Below are positions 45,027-53,385 of a stretch of DNA of 64,000 nt, piece after piece. Location: positions 124,001-188,000 of the forward strand of contig NZ_FNZN01000005.1 of assembly GCF_900109345.1 (NCBI RefSeq), written 5' to 3'. This DNA comes from Maribacter orientalis (GTDB lineage Bacteria; Bacteroidota; Bacteroidia; Flavobacteriales; Flavobacteriaceae). Numbering within the stretch: the stretch's first letter is position 1; every line of letters begins with the position of its first letter. Below the pieces are notes generated by a model. The model was not told the DNA's origin, did not search any database, and worked only from the letters and a program-made list of their open reading frames with translations. The position numbers and the translations under genes were made by a program.

Positions 45027-45453
45027 CGTTTTAAATGTTCATGGGTAGTATACGGGTTAAATACCCGAACTCTTACAATGTTGTCTTAAAATCGGGAGTT
45101 TAATGTTAAATTTAATTAACCTTTGGCATACGCTTAAAAGGTTAAGAGCTGCTAATAATTTTCAAATGAAGGTTTCACTGTAACAACTAATAACTGTGTA
45201 GCTTTAAGTCAGGCTTGCTATTTTAAAGTTAATGATAGTTTGTAAATGAACCTTTAAAAAGAAGCTGACTTTTGGTCTTAATAGTTATCGGGATTATACA
45301 GAGACGAAAATTTAAATTATGTTTTTTTTCTTTTAAACGCAAAATCCAATCCCGGTAGCTATCGTGATGACGAACTACACATATGAGCCCAAGCTTTTGA
45401 ATTTAGCGTTTTCGCACTATTTACTATAGGTGTTCTAAGTTAGCAAACGTATT
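45027..45453. other. Intergenic stretch without recognisable content
   Basis: About 430 AT-rich bases between small ORFs. I see no RNA gene, repeat or mobile-element remnant beyond short imperfect palindromes (for example CGGGT/ACCCG near 45053). Confidence 0.4.
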
Positions 45454-45720
45454 TTAGCACATCATTGACTTAATCAATACGCTCTTTATAAAATAGTCCG
45501 AAGGGTCAACTTTATAATAATCAACTACGTATGGAATTTTGAAATATGGAATATGGCCATAAAGCTCAATCTGTTCGTTATATTTTTTGATAAATTCGTT
45601 ATCCTTTTCTAATGCTCTAAGAGCCTTCCGAAATTTACCATTTACGTTCATAATTGGTATAGTCATCTGATATGAAATGAAGTAATTGATAGTTTTAAAT
45701 TCTGATAAATCTATACCCAT
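45454..45720 (-). CDS. Small hypothetical protein, 88 residues
   Basis: MGIDLSEFKTINYFIS start, a basic helical centre (GKFRKALRALEKDNEFIKKY) and an aromatic end (PYVVDYYKVDPSDYFIKS). No signal peptide. Isolated on both sides. Looks protein-like but could be a fragment of a larger lost gene. Confidence 0.4.
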   Translation of the reverse strand: MGIDLSEFKTINYFISYQMTIPIMNVNGKFRKALRALEKDNEFIKKYNEQIELYGHIPYFKIPYVVDYYKVDPSDYFIKSVLIKSMMC

Positions 45721-45962
45721 AATTGTACAAATACCTGATTCGAAGGTTCCGTCTGTTTTTAAAGTTCCGTAGGCGGTTTTTATTTAATCCCCTTTAATTA
45801 CTGACTGAGGAACGGTTAAGATATGTAGTTCGTTAGTCATGTAGACTAATGTTTTAAGTGTTTTGAAGCAATTGTTTCAAGCAAATGGAATTATTACTTT
45901 TAATGAATTTGAACAAAACGTACTATTAAAAATAGATCGCTATTGATTTCATCGAGTTTACT

Positions 45963-47930
45963 TTAATCCCAATTCATTCTTTGTAACCGAACAGCATTTA
46001 AAATTGCTAATAAGGCAACACCTACATCGGCAAAAACAGCTTCCCACATGGTTGCTATTCCTCCTGCTCCTAACATTAAAACGATAACTTTTACTCCAAA
46101 GGCTAGTGCTATATTCTGCCATACAATGCTTCGTGTAGATTTGCCAATTTTAATGGCTCTGGCAATTTTAGAAGGTTGATCTGTCTGAATAATTACGTCA
46201 GCGGTTTCAATGGCCACATCGCTGCCTAACCCACCCATTGCAATACCAACGTCACTAACTGCGAGTACTGGGGCATCATTTATACCATCGCCAATAAAGG
46301 CTACTTTGGTGCCAGGCTGTTTTTTCAACTTTTCAACTTCATACAGTTTTTCTTCAGGTAATAACCCTCCTTTTACCCAATCAATGCGTAGTTGTTTTGC
46401 CACTTCTTGTGTAATGGAATCTTTGTCTCCAGAGAGCATAATAATTTTTGTGATTCCTGCAGCCCGTATTTCCTTTATAGCTTGGAGTGCGTCATCTTTT
46501 AGTTCATCTGCAATGGTCACATAGCCAGCAAATTTTCCGTCTATAGCAACCAAAACAATAGACTCTACGATTTTATCGATTTCGATTGAAAGGTCAATCT
46601 GGTTAGATGTTAATAAGGCTTTGTTTCCTGCTAAAACAGTTTTGCCGTTTACGATACCTTTCAATCCTTTTCCTGCAATTTCTGAAACATCCGTCACCTT
46701 AAAACCCTCACCTTCCGTTTTATATTCTAATATTGCTTTGGCAATTGGGTGGGTAGATTGCTCTTCAATGGCGATCAAGTACTTCATGAATTCAGCTTTG
46801 GTAAAGATCTGATCTATAACAAGATCCTGAATCTTAAAAACACCTTTAGTAACGGTGCCTGTCTTGTCCATGACCACTGTATTTACTTTGGTTATGGTAT
46901 CTAAGAATGATGCTCCTTTAAACAGAATTCCGTTTCGCGATGCAGCTCCCAATCCGCCAAAATAGCCTAATGGTATCGAGATGACCAAAGCGCATGGGCA
47001 AGAGATTACTAGAAATATCAATGCCCTATACAACCAATCTCTAAACACATAATCATCAACAAAAAAGTAGGGTAGTAATGTTAGGCCAATTGCGAGATAA
47101 ACCACTATAGGCGTGTAAATACGGGCAAATTTTCGAATGAACAACTCAGTTTTTGACTTTCTAGCTGTAGCATGTTGTACCAAATCTAAAATACAGGCAA
47201 TTGAACTATCTTTAAATTTTTTCGTAGTTTCTATCTCAACAACACCTTCTAAATTTATGCTTCCGGCAAATACCGATTCCCCTTTTTTAAGTGTATCCGG
47301 TTTACTTTCTCCTGTTAATGCAGCCGTATTAAAAGAGCCTTTATTAGACAATAAAATGCCATCTAACGGTACTTTTTCACCAACGCGAACTTGAATTTTC
47401 TCACCTATTTCAACCGATTCTGGATCCGCCGAAATAAAATTGTTATTGCGAAAGACCAATGCTTCATTAGGTCTTACATCAAGCAAAGCTTTAATATTGC
47501 CTTTGGCCCGCTTAACGGCAGCACTTTGAAAAAGTTCACCCACCGCATAAAATAACATCACAGCAACACCTTCGGGATATTCCCCAATTGCAAAGGCCCC
47601 TGTGGTGGCAATACTCATTAAAAAAAACTCAGTAAAGAAATCACCATTTTTAATGCTATTCCATCCTGCTTTTATCACAGGAAATCCTACGGGAATATAA
47701 GCCACTATATACCATATAATGCGCATCCATCCTTTAAAAAATGAAAACGTTTCAAAATAATCTAATGCAATACCTATAATCAGCACTACAAAACTGAATA
47801 TGGCAGGGAGGTAGGTTTTTATTTCTGCTGTTTTACCTGCGTGATCATGGTTATGACCATCATCATGACTATGCCCATTAGAATGTTCTTCTGTTTTGAG
47901 GTCTCTTAGATTTACTTTTTTCTTCTTCAT
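45963..47930 (-). CDS. Heavy-metal P1B-type ATPase (Zn/Cd/Pb type)
   Basis: 655 residues from the ATG at 47930 (one at 47963 adds 11 residues without fit). A His-rich N-terminus (EEHSNGHSHDDGHNHDH, about 15-30) replaces the usual CxxC metal-binding domain. The ATPase core is complete: TGES near 207, CPC at 311-313 in TM6, phosphorylated Asp355 in DKTGTVTKG, THPIA, and GDGINDAPVL. CPC with a His-rich tail fits divalent Zn/Cd export. It lies 44 bp after a Fur-family regulator gene, likely its own control. Confidence 0.92.
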   Translation of the reverse strand: MKKKKVNLRDLKTEEHSNGHSHDDGHNHDHAGKTAEIKTYLPAIFSFVVLIIGIALDYFETFSFFKGWMRIIWYIVAYIPVGFPVIKAGWNSIKNGDFFTEFFLMSIATTGAFAIGEYPEGVAVMLFYAVGELFQSAAVKRAKGNIKALLDVRPNEALVFRNNNFISADPESVEIGEKIQVRVGEKVPLDGILLSNKGSFNTAALTGESKPDTLKKGESVFAGSINLEGVVEIETTKKFKDSSIACILDLVQHATARKSKTELFIRKFARIYTPIVVYLAIGLTLLPYFFVDDYVFRDWLYRALIFLVISCPCALVISIPLGYFGGLGAASRNGILFKGASFLDTITKVNTVVMDKTGTVTKGVFKIQDLVIDQIFTKAEFMKYLIAIEEQSTHPIAKAILEYKTEGEGFKVTDVSEIAGKGLKGIVNGKTVLAGNKALLTSNQIDLSIEIDKIVESIVLVAIDGKFAGYVTIADELKDDALQAIKEIRAAGITKIIMLSGDKDSITQEVAKQLRIDWVKGGLLPEEKLYEVEKLKKQPGTKVAFIGDGINDAPVLAVSDVGIAMGGLGSDVAIETADVIIQTDQPSKIARAIKIGKSTRSIVWQNIALAFGVKVIVLMLGAGGIATMWEAVFADVGVALLAILNAVRLQRMNWD

Positions 47931-47974
47931 AATTCTCGCAAGTTCGAAAAATAATGAATGCAACCGTAGTGCAT

Positions 47975-48391
47975 TTAATGTTTACTACAGGTATCGCAGA
48001 TGCCTTTAATAACCAAATTTACATCTTCGGCTATATACCCAGAAGGTAAATTAATATGTGGGATTTTATGTTCGGTTAGGCAAACTGTTTTGTCACAGTG
48101 GGTACAGTGAAAATGTAAGTGAAGGTCCTGGTCAATTTCACAATTGCAACCTGGTTCACACAGGGCAAATTTTGAAATATTGGTGCCATCGTCTATTTGG
48201 TGTACAATTCCTTTTTCTTCAAATGTCTTAAGGGTACGGTAAAGTGTAGTGCGCTCAGCTTTTTCAAAGGCATTCTCGATATCTGTCAATGCGACTGCAC
48301 TATCCTTTTCGGCCAAATACTTATATATCAAAATACGCATGGCCGTAGGACGTACACTTTTATTCTCTAAAGTTTTTTCAATATCTGTCAT
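47975..48391 (-). CDS. Fur family metal regulator (probably Zur-like)
   Basis: 138 residues. Winged helix about 1-75 (VRPTAMRILIYKYL, ERTTLYRTLKTFEEKGIVHQ), dimer domain with HLHFHCTHCDKTVCL and structural zinc cysteines C96/C99 and C132/C135. Its position as first gene ahead of a zinc-type P-ATPase suggests zinc sensing, but the specificity cannot be read from sequence. The 96-bp upstream gap holds no clear Fur box by eye. Confidence 0.88.
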   Translation of the reverse strand: MTDIEKTLENKSVRPTAMRILIYKYLAEKDSAVALTDIENAFEKAERTTLYRTLKTFEEKGIVHQIDDGTNISKFALCEPGCNCEIDQDLHLHFHCTHCDKTVCLTEHKIPHINLPSGYIAEDVNLVIKGICDTCSKH

Positions 48392-48487
48392 CCTCTTTTA
48401 TACTAAAACTTTCTACCCTTAAGTTTATAAATCAGAAGTAAATATGAATAAAGATCTTTTAAACAATTAGCTTTATAAATACATGTT

Positions 48488-49468
48488 TTAAATGATTCGG
48501 TCAATATCATGTGCTATATGAAAAATAGCATCACCTTGGTTTACAATGGGCGATTCATTGATGCATATAATATAGCCAGAATCGCTGGCCTTCATTTTGC
48601 GTTCGAAATATCCGAATGGTCCAGAAATATTACCTAGTTCAGTACCTTTTTCTACTTTTTGCCCCACTTTTACAATAGGGTGGAACATGCCAGAGTGTTT
48701 CGCTCGTAACCATTTTGAGGCATTTACCAATTTTGGTGTAATGGCCTTAGAATTCATCTCTTTTAGTTCTTTATCGAAATTACGCATGCCTAAATGATGC
48801 ATTAAGCGCAAGGCACCAGCAATACCGGTATCTGTAATATCGCTATTTATATGAAGTGATTTTCCACCTTCATATAACAATACTTTCTTCTCAAGTTGAT
48901 GTAAGGTCTCTCTAAACGATTTTTCTCTCCCTGCAGATTTTACAATGAACTCTGCGCCAAAAATTTTGGCTAGGGCAAGGCCATCTGAATCATTCTTGTC
49001 TATTCTAATTTGAGGCGCATTAAAACGGCTGTCACCACCCGTATGATAATCTATACAATAGTCGATAACCGGTGCGATATCTTTTACTAAGTAATATGCG
49101 AACCTACTAGCCAAAGAGCCGCGTAAGCTTCCTGGAAAAACCCTATTTAAATCTCTACCATCAGGAAATTGTCTTGTTTGATTCAAAAACCCGAATATGT
49201 TTACAACAGGAATACAAATAACCATTCCGCATTCTGGTTTGTTATACTTTTTGGAGACCAATTGTCGTACTATTTCTACACCGTTGATTTCATTACCATG
49301 AATTCCACCTGTTATCAATAAGGTAGGGCCATCTTTTTTACCACGTTGTACAATTACTGGTACTTCTATTTTAGTTCTTGTGTGTAGTTTAGCAATATCT
49401 AAATTTAGTTGGGCTCCTTTACCTTTTTCAATGGTTTCACCTAAAACTGTATATTTTTTATTCGACAT
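48488..49468 (-). CDS. Succinylglutamate desuccinylase/aspartoacylase family protein
   Basis: 326 residues. M14-type zinc site: GGIHGNEINGVEIVRQL supplies His and Glu, IDYHTGGDSRFN the second His; a later Glu in LLYEGGKSL can be the base. The PDGRDLNRVFPG motif is family-typical. The C-terminal VKVGQKVEKGTELGNISG segment is lipoyl-like. These enzymes remove acyl groups or amino acids from small amides; substrate unknown. Single gene. Confidence 0.88.
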   Translation of the reverse strand: MSNKKYTVLGETIEKGKGAQLNLDIAKLHTRTKIEVPVIVQRGKKDGPTLLITGGIHGNEINGVEIVRQLVSKKYNKPECGMVICIPVVNIFGFLNQTRQFPDGRDLNRVFPGSLRGSLASRFAYYLVKDIAPVIDYCIDYHTGGDSRFNAPQIRIDKNDSDGLALAKIFGAEFIVKSAGREKSFRETLHQLEKKVLLYEGGKSLHINSDITDTGIAGALRLMHHLGMRNFDKELKEMNSKAITPKLVNASKWLRAKHSGMFHPIVKVGQKVEKGTELGNISGPFGYFERKMKASDSGYIICINESPIVNQGDAIFHIAHDIDRII

Positions 49469-49718
49469 TCTGTTATGCGTAAATTTTGATTTTCTATTGT
49501 AAAACCTAAAAGGTTGTAAATTGTTATATTCTAAAGGATGAAATTACTATTTAAATAAATAATACTTGAGCAAAATATCTGGCCGGTTAATTCTTAATGA
49601 TTTCTAGACTTATAAATTCAGAGTGAAATTGCCCTATGCCATAACCAAGAACATGATTAAATGATTCCATCTGGTTTCATTTAATCATGTTAAAAATTAT
49701 ATTTTCAGTTATCCGAGA
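49469..49718. other. Gap with a 15-bp inverted repeat after the xylan operon
   Basis: Contains only the inverted repeat described at 49650-49691 and otherwise AT-rich DNA. Confidence 0.5.
49650..49691. repeat. Perfect 15-bp inverted repeat 3' of GH43
   Basis: AACATGATTAAATGA (49650-49664) and its complement (49677-49691) around a 12-base loop, 28 bp past the GH43 stop. No T-run follows on the minus strand, so it is a weak terminator or an mRNA 3' stabiliser. Confidence 0.55.
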
Positions 49719-50738
49719 TTACGAACTATAGGGAGTCAATGTTTTTATATGACCATCTTCTTGATGCTCAATTTCGGTCATTTTCACAGAGCGTAAGTGG
49801 GTAACACCTTTAGATAAACTGCTATCATGATAAAACAAATACCATTTATTATCTACCTGACAAATAGAGTGATGAGAGGTCCAACCTACCACTGGTTCTA
49901 AAATTCTACCACCGTATGTAAAAGGTCCGTACGGATTATCACCGATAGCATAGCAAATAAAATGGGTGTCGCCTGTGCTATAAGAAAAATAGTATTTACC
50001 GTTGTGCTTGTGCAACCATGAGGCTTCGAAAAATCTACGATCATTATCACCCTCTATTAATAAGTTTCCATGTTCATCTACTATTTTGATTTCTTTGGGC
50101 TCTTCTGCAAATTCAAGTAAATCGTCTGTCAACTTTGCTACAATAGGTAGCAAGGCATTTTCCTCAGGTTTTGGTAGTTCATTTTTAGGGCTATAAATGT
50201 TGTCCCTGTATTTTTGCAGTTGTCCGCCCCAAATACCACCGAAATACATATAGTAGCTGCCATCTTCATCTTCATAAACAGCTGGGTCTATGCTATAACT
50301 ACCTTTTATCGCTTCTGGTTGCGGCTTAAATGGACCGGTAGGACTATCAGAAATGGCTACGCCGATTTGGAAAATGCCATCAGCTTTCTTTGCAGGGAAA
50401 TATAAATAGTATTTTCCATTTTTATAGGCCGCATCGGGTGCCCACATTTGCTTTTCTGCCCATGCAACATCATTTACATGTAGTGCAACGCCGTGATCAA
50501 TAGCTTCACTATTCACATTATCCATTGAAAGCACATGATAATCTTCCATGGCGAAGTGACTTCCTAAATCATCAAAAGGAATGTCAGATTCAATGTCGTG
50601 TGATGGGTATATATAAATTTTTCCACTGAAAAAATGCGCAGACGGATCTGCGGTATAAATATGGGAAACTAAGGGCTTTGAAATTGCTTTATCGTTTAAT
50701 TTTTTAAAATCAATATGGTCAATATTATCTTCCGGCAT
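49719..50738 (-). CDS. Glycoside hydrolase family 43 (beta-xylosidase/arabinosidase type)
   Basis: 339 residues, five-bladed propeller without signal peptide, so probably cytoplasmic. Candidate catalytic residues: Asp in YTADPSAHFF (base), Asp in SIDPAVYEDEDG (pKa helper), Glu in RRFFEASWLHKHNG (acid). It likely trims xylo-oligosaccharides or their arabinose side chains after uptake. Last gene of the xylan operon, 3 bp after the transporter. Confidence 0.92.
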   Translation of the reverse strand: MPEDNIDHIDFKKLNDKAISKPLVSHIYTADPSAHFFSGKIYIYPSHDIESDIPFDDLGSHFAMEDYHVLSMDNVNSEAIDHGVALHVNDVAWAEKQMWAPDAAYKNGKYYLYFPAKKADGIFQIGVAISDSPTGPFKPQPEAIKGSYSIDPAVYEDEDGSYYMYFGGIWGGQLQKYRDNIYSPKNELPKPEENALLPIVAKLTDDLLEFAEEPKEIKIVDEHGNLLIEGDNDRRFFEASWLHKHNGKYYFSYSTGDTHFICYAIGDNPYGPFTYGGRILEPVVGWTSHHSICQVDNKWYLFYHDSSLSKGVTHLRSVKMTEIEHQEDGHIKTLTPYSS

Positions 50739-50741
50739 CGT

Positions 50742-52193
50742 TTAGGCTTTTCTTCTTGTTATTAAATCTTCTTCTATTTTGGTCTCCATTTTTTTATTGA
50801 TTTCATAAAAAAATAATAATGCAATCGCTAAGAAAAATGCTATTGCAGGGTAGATACTTACTAGTAACTTGGTACCTTCTATGGCGCTTTCTGGCTGTGT
50901 AACCATTTCTGAGGCGGCAAATTTCTTTGGAATGTAATTGTATAGTCCCAAAATCCATGTAACCAAAGAACTACCAATAGTAAGGCCTAACTTTAAGCCA
51001 ATCATCATTGCGGAAAAGATAATGGCAGTAGCGCGTCTATTATTTTTCCATTCAGAATAATCTGCCACATCTGCAATCATTGCCCATAATAATGGGATGG
51101 TTATACCATAGAAAAATCCGTGTAAAATTTGGGATAAAAACATTAATTCAACAGAGGTAGGGGTAAAGAAATAAAATACAGCAATAAACAAAGTTGATAT
51201 AAACAAGGCCCAACCAAAGACATCACGTTTACCATATTTATCTGCTAAACCTTTCGATAATGATATGCCAACAATCATAAAAATTATTCCACCAGCATTA
51301 AAAAGTCCAAATCCTGCAGAGGTTGGATTATCACCGAAGAAATTAACGCCAATACTTTTTAGACCATTTAATATTGGACCTATGAAGTCTGCCAAGCTCG
51401 AAGCATCAACATAATTTTCAAAATAGTATACATAAGAACCACCTTTCATCGCCAAGGTAATAAACACTAAAGTGGTGAGGACTAACATTATAATCCACGG
51501 TCTGTTTTTAACCAAATCACCTAAATCTTCTTTGAAACTTGATTTTTGTTCTAGTGTTGGAATAACTCTTTCTTTGGTAGTGAAAAATGTTATGAGTAGC
51601 ATAACTGTACCGATAATAGCTAAATAGGTCATTACTATTTCGATACCCACAGCCTTATCGCCACCACCTGCATATTCTATAATAGGTAACATGAAAACTT
51701 GAACAAAGAATTGAGCAAACATAACGGCTACAAATCTATATGAAGAAATACTATTGCGTTCTTTCATACTACCTGTAATAACACCACTTAATGCAGCATA
51801 TGGTAGATTATTTGCAGCGTATAATAATAGAAGTAATGTATATGTAATTGCAGCATATGCTACTTTACCGGTATAATCAAAATTTGGTGTACTGAATGCA
51901 AGTAGGGCAACAAGGCCCAATGGTACCGAGGTAAACAAAATCCATGGTCTAAATTTGCCCCATTTACTTCTTGTTCTATCTGCTAAGGCCCCAATAATAG
52001 GGTTGAAAGCAAAAGCTGCAATCATACCTACAATAAATATTATTACCGAAGCATCTTTGGTTTCTAGGCCGTATATGTCGGTGTAGAAATATGCCAAGTA
52101 GGTTACTAAGGTTTGAAAAACCAGGTTTGCTGATAAATCTCCTAAAGAGTATCCTATTTTTTCTTTAAGAGAAATTTTATGATTGTTGTTCAT
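50742..52193 (-). CDS. GPH family sugar:cation symporter (MFS)
   Basis: 483 residues, twelve hydrophobic segments. SLKEKIGYSLGDLSANLVFQ at the N-terminus and ALADRTRSKWGKFRPWIL near 65-82 are the signature of the glycoside-pentoside-hexuronide (GPH/MelB-like) family. It probably brings xylo-oligosaccharides or aldouronates into the cytoplasm for GH43. It sits between the xylanase and the GH43 gene in the same operon. Confidence 0.93.
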   Translation of the reverse strand: MNNNHKISLKEKIGYSLGDLSANLVFQTLVTYLAYFYTDIYGLETKDASVIIFIVGMIAAFAFNPIIGALADRTRSKWGKFRPWILFTSVPLGLVALLAFSTPNFDYTGKVAYAAITYTLLLLLYAANNLPYAALSGVITGSMKERNSISSYRFVAVMFAQFFVQVFMLPIIEYAGGGDKAVGIEIVMTYLAIIGTVMLLITFFTTKERVIPTLEQKSSFKEDLGDLVKNRPWIIMLVLTTLVFITLAMKGGSYVYYFENYVDASSLADFIGPILNGLKSIGVNFFGDNPTSAGFGLFNAGGIIFMIVGISLSKGLADKYGKRDVFGWALFISTLFIAVFYFFTPTSVELMFLSQILHGFFYGITIPLLWAMIADVADYSEWKNNRRATAIIFSAMMIGLKLGLTIGSSLVTWILGLYNYIPKKFAASEMVTQPESAIEGTKLLVSIYPAIAFFLAIALLFFYEINKKMETKIEEDLITRRKA

Positions 52194-52208
52194 TTGAAAT
52201 TAGTTGGT

Positions 52209-53360
52209 TTACTTAAGGCTGTCATTAGCAAATTGCAATACACTATAATATGCTGCTTTTGGTTTGAATTGTCTATCGAATAGCAAGGGGTAATTGGTTC
52301 TATTTTTTATGGGCCAATTGTTTAGCCAAGATTGACCATCGTTTACGCCCCAGAAGGTTACTCTACTAATTTTGTCTTCATGTTTTTTGAAAATTTGGAA
52401 GATATCGTGATAGCGCTTTGCAAGTTTGTTGGAAACAGAATCTGGTAATTGGGTAGGATACGGATTCATAAATTCGCTGCCTTCAAAATTCTGATTCACT
52501 TCAGCTCCTTGTAAATCCCATGGGTTCGGTATAACGGTAATGTCCAGTTCGGTAATCATAACCTGCAATCCTAAATCTGAATATGCAATAATACTTTCTT
52601 CTATTTCATTTAATGATGGTCCTTCCAAATTCCAATGGCCCTGCATACCAATACCATCTATTTTCGCCCCATTTTCTTGCAACATTTGAACTAGTTTCAT
52701 TGCTCCGGCTCTTTTCTCGGGATTAGTCATATTGTAATCATTGTAGTAAAGTTCAACAGTAGGGTCGGATTCTTGCGCCCATTTAAATGATTTTATTAAA
52801 TAATCTGGGCCAAGTTTTTCAAGAAACAATGAATTACGCAAGGTTCCATCTTCATTCAAGGCTTCATTTACTACATCCCAACCGTGTATTTTACCTCTGT
52901 ATCTAGATACAATGGTTTGTATGTGATTTTTTAAACTTTCAGACAATTCCTCTTTGCTATCAATTTTAGAAACCCATGCTGCCAATTGGCTATGCCATAC
53001 TAAATTATGTCCTACGAATACCAAATTATTTTTAGCGCTAAAATCAACATACTGATCTGCCATTTCGAAGTTAAAGGTTCCTTTTTCAGGTTCCATGAAC
53101 ATCCATTTCATGGAGTTTTCTGGCGTAATGGTGTTGTACTCTCGCTTTACAAGTTGTACGGCTAAACTATCTTTTCCTAAAATTAGATTATCATTTACTG
53201 CTGAACCAATTAAAAACGCTTTATCGAAAGCAGTTTTTAAAGCAGGCTCGTCATGAATTGGTTTAATTTTATTTTGCTCATTACAGCCGATGAGAACGAT
53301 GAATAGTGTGAATGAAAATAAAAAATACTTTAGTAATCTTATTTTTAAAAAGAATCTCAT
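52209..53360 (-). CDS. GH10 endo-1,4-beta-xylanase lipoprotein
   Basis: 383 residues from the ATG at 53360, which yields a lipoprotein signal (FIVLIGCNEQN, Cys26); an ATG at 53417 would overlap the GH67 gene and add 19 unfit residues. TIM barrel of GH10: acid/base Glu166 in WDVVNEALNEDG, nucleophile Glu271 in MITELDITV, and the NSMKWMFMEPEKG and VFVGHNLVWHSQ substrate motifs. It cuts the xylan backbone at the cell surface or in the periplasm. Only 25 bp after the GH67 stop. Confidence 0.94.
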   Translation of the reverse strand: MRFFLKIRLLKYFLFSFTLFIVLIGCNEQNKIKPIHDEPALKTAFDKAFLIGSAVNDNLILGKDSLAVQLVKREYNTITPENSMKWMFMEPEKGTFNFEMADQYVDFSAKNNLVFVGHNLVWHSQLAAWVSKIDSKEELSESLKNHIQTIVSRYRGKIHGWDVVNEALNEDGTLRNSLFLEKLGPDYLIKSFKWAQESDPTVELYYNDYNMTNPEKRAGAMKLVQMLQENGAKIDGIGMQGHWNLEGPSLNEIEESIIAYSDLGLQVMITELDITVIPNPWDLQGAEVNQNFEGSEFMNPYPTQLPDSVSNKLAKRYHDIFQIFKKHEDKISRVTFWGVNDGQSWLNNWPIKNRTNYPLLFDRQFKPKAAYYSVLQFANDSLK

Positions 53361-53385
53361 CTTTTGTATAGATTTTGATTGTTTA

